NCBI GenBank assembly: GCA_964349355.1
Contig: CAYGFZ010000012.1
Coordinates: forward strand, 1 to 46,033
From: JAUVXE01 sp964349355
GTDB lineage: Bacteria > Actinomycetota > Coriobacteriia > Anaerosomatales > SLCP01
Length of the DNA stretch: 46,033 nucleotides
Direction of reading: 5' to 3'
Each line of letters starts with the position of its first letter. The stretch's first letter is position 1. Position numbers and translations under genes: made by a program. Shown here piece by piece: positions 41,815 through 46,033 of this stretch. The notes beneath the pieces are model-generated. The model did not search any database and had not been told where the DNA came from. It saw only the letters and a list, made by a program, of their open reading frames with translations.

Positions 41815-43494
41815 TCACTCCATCTTCATCTTCCTGAGCATCGGCTCAAGATACGCCGAGACAGACGCTGGCCCTCCCACGACGACCGGGTCGATCACCT
41901 CGGTGTGGTTCGCGTAGTACCACGGCCGGAAACTGTGCGAGAGTGCCGTACCACCAACGAGTATCATCGGCCGACCTTCACGAGCAGCCCACGGCCCCGC
42001 GACCAGTGCATCAGGGAAGTCGGTGCCCGACACAAAGACCGGAGCGAGGCGCTCCTCGGCCGAGTACCTCCCGGTGAACACGCGCCAGTTGGTCTCGTAA
42101 CGGTCCGGGCCACCCACGCGCGTATACGCAAGACCGGACAGCACCCGTTCGGGGATGATGCTGGTACCCCCGACCACGGTCACCTCGCGCTGGTTACCAC
42201 CGTTATCGATGTAGGCGCGTACCGCCGTCTGCAGACCCGCATCAGACGTCAGCAGGATGGGCTCACCGGACCCCGCGGCACTCGCTGCTACGCTCAGTGC
42301 GTCAGCAAAGCCGAGGCCCGACGCGACGACCACCCCTTGTTCGGGCGCAGGATCAAGCTCGCGCGCGACGGCGAGTGCGGTGGCATAACGATCAGGACCG
42401 GCGATCCTTCGAACCTTGCTTGCATCCGACGGGTCAAGGCCCGCGGCACGAGCCGCATCACGCACGACCGTGTCACTGACACTCTGCGGCCCGCCCACGA
42501 CCAGCAGTGTCTGCGGCTTGAGCCGACCCAGTTCGGCGCTCGTCTTCGCGTGCAGACTTGAGCCCGGCGTGATGAGTATCGGCGCGCCACGATCGGCAGC
42601 GAGCGGTGTCGCCACGAGGCTATCCGCGTAGACCTCTCCGGAGGCCAAGACCACGGTATCGGCAGAAGGATACCCGGCCCGGACGAGAGCGGCCGCCGTG
42701 TCGTAACGGTTCATCCCGGCATATCGCGTAAGGCTTTCTTCTACGGGCCTACCGAAGAAGGTCTGAAGGCCATCCGCGATACCGGAGGCGACGCGCTGCT
42801 GGTAGGTGGCATCGCGCAGTTTCGCAAGTTCGACCGAGTTCGACATGAAACCGGCCTCGACCAGGATCGCGGGCTGATTCGACCACCTCAACACATAGAA
42901 GTTGGCGCTGAAGGTCCCTCTGCTTCGGGCACCAGTACTAGCGATTACGCCAGCCTGTACATCCAGGGCCAACTGGCGTGCAGCGGGATCGTTGGGGGCC
43001 CAATACGTCTCGGCCCCATTCGCCGATGTCGAGCCAGCCGCGTTGTTGTGGATCGAGACGAAGATGTCGGCACCTGACTTGTTGCCGGTGTTGACCCGCT
43101 GCTGGAGGTCGCGCTGAAGCAACGATGTGGAGTCGCTGTCGCCCCAATCACGATAGCTGTACTCGTTCGCCGAGGAGTCCCAGCGCCACGTCGGGATCGA
43201 GTTTGAAGGACGCATGGTCGTGTCGGAGTGGCGCACCAGCGAAGAACGGATGCCTCTCCGCTCGAGTTCGGAGGCAAGGCGACGCGACATCTGCAGGTTG
43301 AGATCCGCCTCGCGCACACCGCCGTACACGGCGCCCGAGTACGCTCCCCCGTGTCCGGGATCGATCACCACCGACGGACGAGCGGGCACGAGTGGCACTC
43401 CATGAGCACCATCCGGCACGCTGGCAAGCATCAGCGCAACCAACACGACCACGACGACACAGTCACGGACCAGGATATCGAGTCTGATATACAA
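41815..43494 (-). CDS. N-acetylmuramoyl-L-alanine amidase with three CWB2 repeats
   Basis: 559 residues. A hydrophobic signal sequence (about 8-32) is followed by an Amidase_3 zinc enzyme (about 38-250) with DPGHGG, the Glu of READLNLQ, IHNNAAGS and the catalytic-Glu region VEAGFMSN. It cuts the bond between muramic acid and stem peptide. Three CWB2 repeats (about 258-555; TRYAGMNRYDTAAALV, IAGPDRYATALAVA, VGGPDRYETNW) attach it to the wall. I prefer TTG 43494, with AGGAG eight bases upstream and a normal signal peptide; ATG 43539 would add 15 residues but has no ribosome site. Confidence 0.9.
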   Translation of the reverse strand: MYIRLDILVRDCVVVVVLVALMLASVPDGAHGVPLVPARPSVVIDPGHGGAYSGAVYGGVREADLNLQMSRRLASELERRGIRSSLVRHSDTTMRPSNSIPTWRWDSSANEYSYRDWGDSDSTSLLQRDLQQRVNTGNKSGADIFVSIHNNAAGSTSANGAETYWAPNDPAARQLALDVQAGVIASTGARSRGTFSANFYVLRWSNQPAILVEAGFMSNSVELAKLRDATYQQRVASGIADGLQTFFGRPVEESLTRYAGMNRYDTAAALVRAGYPSADTVVLASGEVYADSLVATPLAADRGAPILITPGSSLHAKTSAELGRLKPQTLLVVGGPQSVSDTVVRDAARAAGLDPSDASKVRRIAGPDRYATALAVARELDPAPEQGVVVASGLGFADALSVAASAAGSGEPILLTSDAGLQTAVRAYIDNGGNQREVTVVGGTSIIPERVLSGLAYTRVGGPDRYETNWRVFTGRYSAEERLAPVFVSGTDFPDALVAGPWAAREGRPMILVGGTALSHSFRPWYYANHTEVIDPVVVGGPASVSAYLEPMLRKMKME

Positions 43495-43580
43495 GACGGC
43501 TACTCCTAGGCTGCGATATCGACGACTCGACACAATCATAGCAGGGACGCAACAGGGTCACACGTGCGAGGACCCCCACC

Positions 43581-46033
43581 CTACTGCAGCTGAGCGATCA
43601 TCTGGGTCCGCACCCTCTCGCTGACGGCCGCTGTACCACCGAAGACATAGAGATCGGTGATCTTGGATCGATTGGTGCGGATAGCGATCGAGGTGACCGG
43701 AGTCAGCCGATCCCGCTCGGTTAGCAGCAGCAAGCCGCCCTTCGAACCCAGCGTCGCGCCTCCTGTGATCGCATCCGGAAACGATGCCGCTACACCCACC
43801 GTCCCGTAGCCCGACCAGCCGCGCGCGACAGAGCGCCGCGCAATCTCGGCTGCGGTGGCATAGCGGTCTGCTCCTGCCCAACGCTCGGCGCCAAGCTGGC
43901 TGCGGACCCGGTCGGTGACCACGGCAGGGCCGCCCCCGATGACGCGGGTCGACAGGCCGTGGGCACTCAGCGCCGCCAAGGTTGTAGCGGGCACGCGGTC
44001 GCGCTCGAGAAGCAGGATCGGGTAGTGGTTGTTCGCGGCAATCGTCGAGAGCGCGAGCGCATCGAAGAACGAGGCGGGGTTGGCGCCGTTTGCGAGCAGC
44101 GCGACATCCGGCATAGGCTTGCCCCGCTTTGCAAGCTCGGTCTTCATGCGATCCGCGATGGCGCGGGCGGTGGCGTAGCGGTCTAAGCCCGCCACACGAT
44201 CGACCCTCTCGACGTTCCTGATGCTTGATAGACCGATTCCGACCTCTCGCGGCACGGCTGCAGTCCCGCCGATGATGACGACGGTGATGTCTCCGGGTAT
44301 CGACTGGATCGCCGAGCGCACGCTCGCCGGCACGCCACCGGAGTGAACGAGCATGAGCGGCGCGTCGAGCACTCCGGTAAGACCGGCTGCGGCGAGCGGG
44401 TCAGCTGCGAAACGGTCCTCGCCCGAGGCGATGACCACATGTGTAACCCCCGCAAAGCCGGGGTAGCCCTCACGGGCCAACGCCACGGCCGTAGCATAAC
44501 GATCAGAGCCTGATAGACGGGTCACATCGGTCGCGGGGACGGTCACCGTCGCACGACCCATCGGCGACGTGTTCCCAGCCATGTCCTTGGCCCAGTAGAC
44601 GATCGAATATTCACCTGGCTCGGTGAACCTGAGCGAGGCGGTGTCTGCCGTAACGGTACCGGTCCGATCCCCCGTCCAGCTGATCTCGCGGACACCGCTC
44701 ATCGCGTCGCTCGCGTGAAGCCTAAGGGTGACGGAGTCGTCGAACACCCCTCCTCCGACGTGCGAGACATCCGGGACAGTAGAGTCGACATCGAACTCGA
44801 CTGTCTGCGAAGCCTCGACATTGCCCGCATGGTCGCCCGAGCGGAAGTGCAAGATGTGACGTCCATCGCCAAAGCCGACGACGTCACTCGCTCGAGTCGC
44901 TTCCGTGTCACCCTCGAACCACCACTCACTGAAGTCGACCCCCGGGCCGAAGTCTTCGGCACGGATCTCAACGGATGGCACGGTTCTATACCAGCCGAAG
45001 TCGCCATCGACCTGGGGCGGATCGAACACGGCCTCGCTGACAGGAGGCGTGACATCGTCGATGGCGAAGGTGACCGTCCGCGTGGGCTCGACGTTGCCCG
45101 CCGCATCAACGCTCCAGTACGAGAGCACGTTGCTCACCTCGGGCGTGTAGCACACCAGAGGACCTTCGTACAGAGATGCGGGGTCACCATTGATGGAGTA
45201 GTAGGTCCGGGCGACACCCGACGTCTCGTCTGTCGCCTCCAGAATGACGGTCGCAGAGTCTTCATACGATGAAACAGCATCGCTGGCCGTAACCGGAGGA
45301 GTCGTGTCGAGCCTGAGGCCGATGGTGCGGGTTGTCTCGACATTGCCCGCCATATCGACCGCACGGTAGTGAACCAGACGATCCCCATCAGGAACGCCCG
45401 TCACCACAGCACCTTGCGTCCATGTCAAGCCGTCGAGGCTCCACTCGCCGTGGCCGACGCCCGAAGCATCATCGGTTGAGTCGATCATGATCGTCGGCTG
45501 GGTCACATACCAGCCGCCCAGCCCGTCAGGGTCGAGGGGGTCGATGGTCGCAACGCTCTCCGGAGCGACCGTATCGATTCGAACGGTCGACCGCGTGACG
45601 GGACCCCACAGACCAAGAGCAGTGCGTGCCCTGACCGCTACGTGCCACTCGCCGTCCGCGATGCCGTCGAAGTGAGCAACAGTAGCGGTCACCGGCTCGC
45701 CCGCAGAGATTGCGTCAGGGTCGTCGGAGAGACTCGCAGCGTACCCGTCCAGCCCGGTGACGTGCGCCGAGGGAAGCCAGGTGAAGACAACATCGGACAC
45801 GTTCGACCAGTCACCCGAATCTCCATGCGACGGCGAGGTGAATCCTGCGACTGCCGGAGCCCTGAACAGCCGCCCCGCATCCAGGCGCCCGCCGGTTGCG
45901 ACCTTTCCCGTGAGCGAAGACAGCGGTGTCACCGAATCCCTGATCGCCTGTTTTAGTTCCGCCGCCGTGAGATCGGGAACCCCGGAGAGCAGCAGTGCTG
46001 CCACACCCGCCGCATGCGGCGCGGCCATCGACG
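43581..46033 (-). CDS. Subtilisin-like serine protease with Ig-like and CWB2 domains, 5' end outside window
   Basis: C-terminal 816 or so residues of a large S8 protease. The first visible residues, TSMAAPHAAGVAALLL, contain the catalytic Ser; His and Asp motifs lie beyond the right edge. Next comes a fibronectin-like domain (about 55-150), then three or four Ig-like repeats with the phrase AGNVE or AGNTS that recurs (WSLDGLTWTQGAV, YSINGDPASLYEG), and three CWB2 repeats (about 490-815; LSGSDRYATAVALA, VAGLDRYATARAIA, WAGADRYATAAEIA). The stop is TAG at 43581. It should be a wall-attached exoprotease, third in a row with CWB2 anchors. The start was not seen. Confidence 0.9.
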   Translation of the reverse strand, partial: SMAAPHAAGVAALLLSGVPDLTAAELKQAIRDSVTPLSSLTGKVATGGRLDAGRLFRAPAVAGFTSPSHGDSGDWSNVSDVVFTWLPSAHVTGLDGYAASLSDDPDAISAGEPVTATVAHFDGIADGEWHVAVRARTALGLWGPVTRSTVRIDTVAPESVATIDPLDPDGLGGWYVTQPTIMIDSTDDASGVGHGEWSLDGLTWTQGAVVTGVPDGDRLVHYRAVDMAGNVETTRTIGLRLDTTPPVTASDAVSSYEDSATVILEATDETSGVARTYYSINGDPASLYEGPLVCYTPEVSNVLSYWSVDAAGNVEPTRTVTFAIDDVTPPVSEAVFDPPQVDGDFGWYRTVPSVEIRAEDFGPGVDFSEWWFEGDTEATRASDVVGFGDGRHILHFRSGDHAGNVEASQTVEFDVDSTVPDVSHVGGGVFDDSVTLRLHASDAMSGVREISWTGDRTGTVTADTASLRFTEPGEYSIVYWAKDMAGNTSPMGRATVTVPATDVTRLSGSDRYATAVALAREGYPGFAGVTHVVIASGEDRFAADPLAAAGLTGVLDAPLMLVHSGGVPASVRSAIQSIPGDITVVIIGGTAAVPREVGIGLSSIRNVERVDRVAGLDRYATARAIADRMKTELAKRGKPMPDVALLANGANPASFFDALALSTIAANNHYPILLLERDRVPATTLAALSAHGLSTRVIGGGPAVVTDRVRSQLGAERWAGADRYATAAEIARRSVARGWSGYGTVGVAASFPDAITGGATLGSKGGLLLLTERDRLTPVTSIAIRTNRSKITDLYVFGGTAAVSERVRTQMIAQLQ

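Overview
The window reads as a high-GC, Gram-positive actinobacterial chromosome, probably a metagenome-derived scaffold. My best guess at lineage is the class Coriobacteriia, possibly the environmental anaerobic Anaerosomatales/OPB41 group. This is inference from three things: surface proteins with cell-wall-binding repeat 2 (CWB2) domains, a secreted multihaem c-type cytochrome, and the character of the housekeeping genes. Almost every gene lies on the minus strand; the only convincing plus-strand gene is a 137-codon orphan at 6507. Two 100-N gaps (1930-2029 and 7975-8074) are each flanked by identical 55-bp sequences, the signature of two contigs overlapping by one assembly k-mer. Removing 155 bp at the second gap restores a complete protease gene.

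Layout, left to right. 102-4326: a PAS-GGDEF-EAL protein, the tmRNA gene ssrA (its 3' end partly duplicated by a 299-bp tandem repeat), smpB and an M42 aminopeptidase. 4411-6920: RNase R and the plus-strand orphan. 6928-9916: ftsE-ftsX and a CtpA-type protease. 10061-11995: a cytochrome with two fibronectin-III-like domains and eleven haem sites. 12121-19498: secA, prfB, a PHP phosphoesterase, a YitT-type membrane protein and a split transketolase, tightly packed with overlapping ends. 19582-19804: a candidate small RNA gene with its own promoter and terminator-like hairpin. 19873-27236: a regulatory block with a giant SARP/MalT-like regulator, DUF5317, a degenerate HD-domain membrane protein, an HD-GYP phosphodiesterase behind an elaborate leader, and an unknown protein. 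27466-31736: ribosome hibernation factor and an amino-acid ABC transporter with two binding proteins. 32024-37049: comFC, an AEC carrier, mtnA, ahcY and a purine nucleoside phosphorylase. 37138-46033: two glycosyltransferases and three CWB2-anchored exoproteins (SpoIID-like, amidase, subtilase).

Functional themes are ribosome rescue and hibernation (tmRNA/SmpB/RNase R, HPF), cell-envelope remodelling (FtsEX-CtpA, SpoIID, amidase, glycosyltransferases), cyclic-di-GMP signalling (GGDEF-EAL, HD-GYP) and the SAM/methylthioadenosine cycle.

The most unusual observations are: (i) an ABC binding protein (29846-30712) whose two halves are in swapped order, an apparent natural circular permutation; (ii) a near-perfect 19-bp hairpin at 26273-26322 that buries the Shine-Dalgarno of the HD-GYP gene and puts its start codon in the loop, preceded by a 24-codon small ORF with its own hairpin; (iii) the unassigned RNA gene before secA, which shares a structured motif with the leader of the tmRNA gene. 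Functions are read by eye from translated motifs; no database search was possible.
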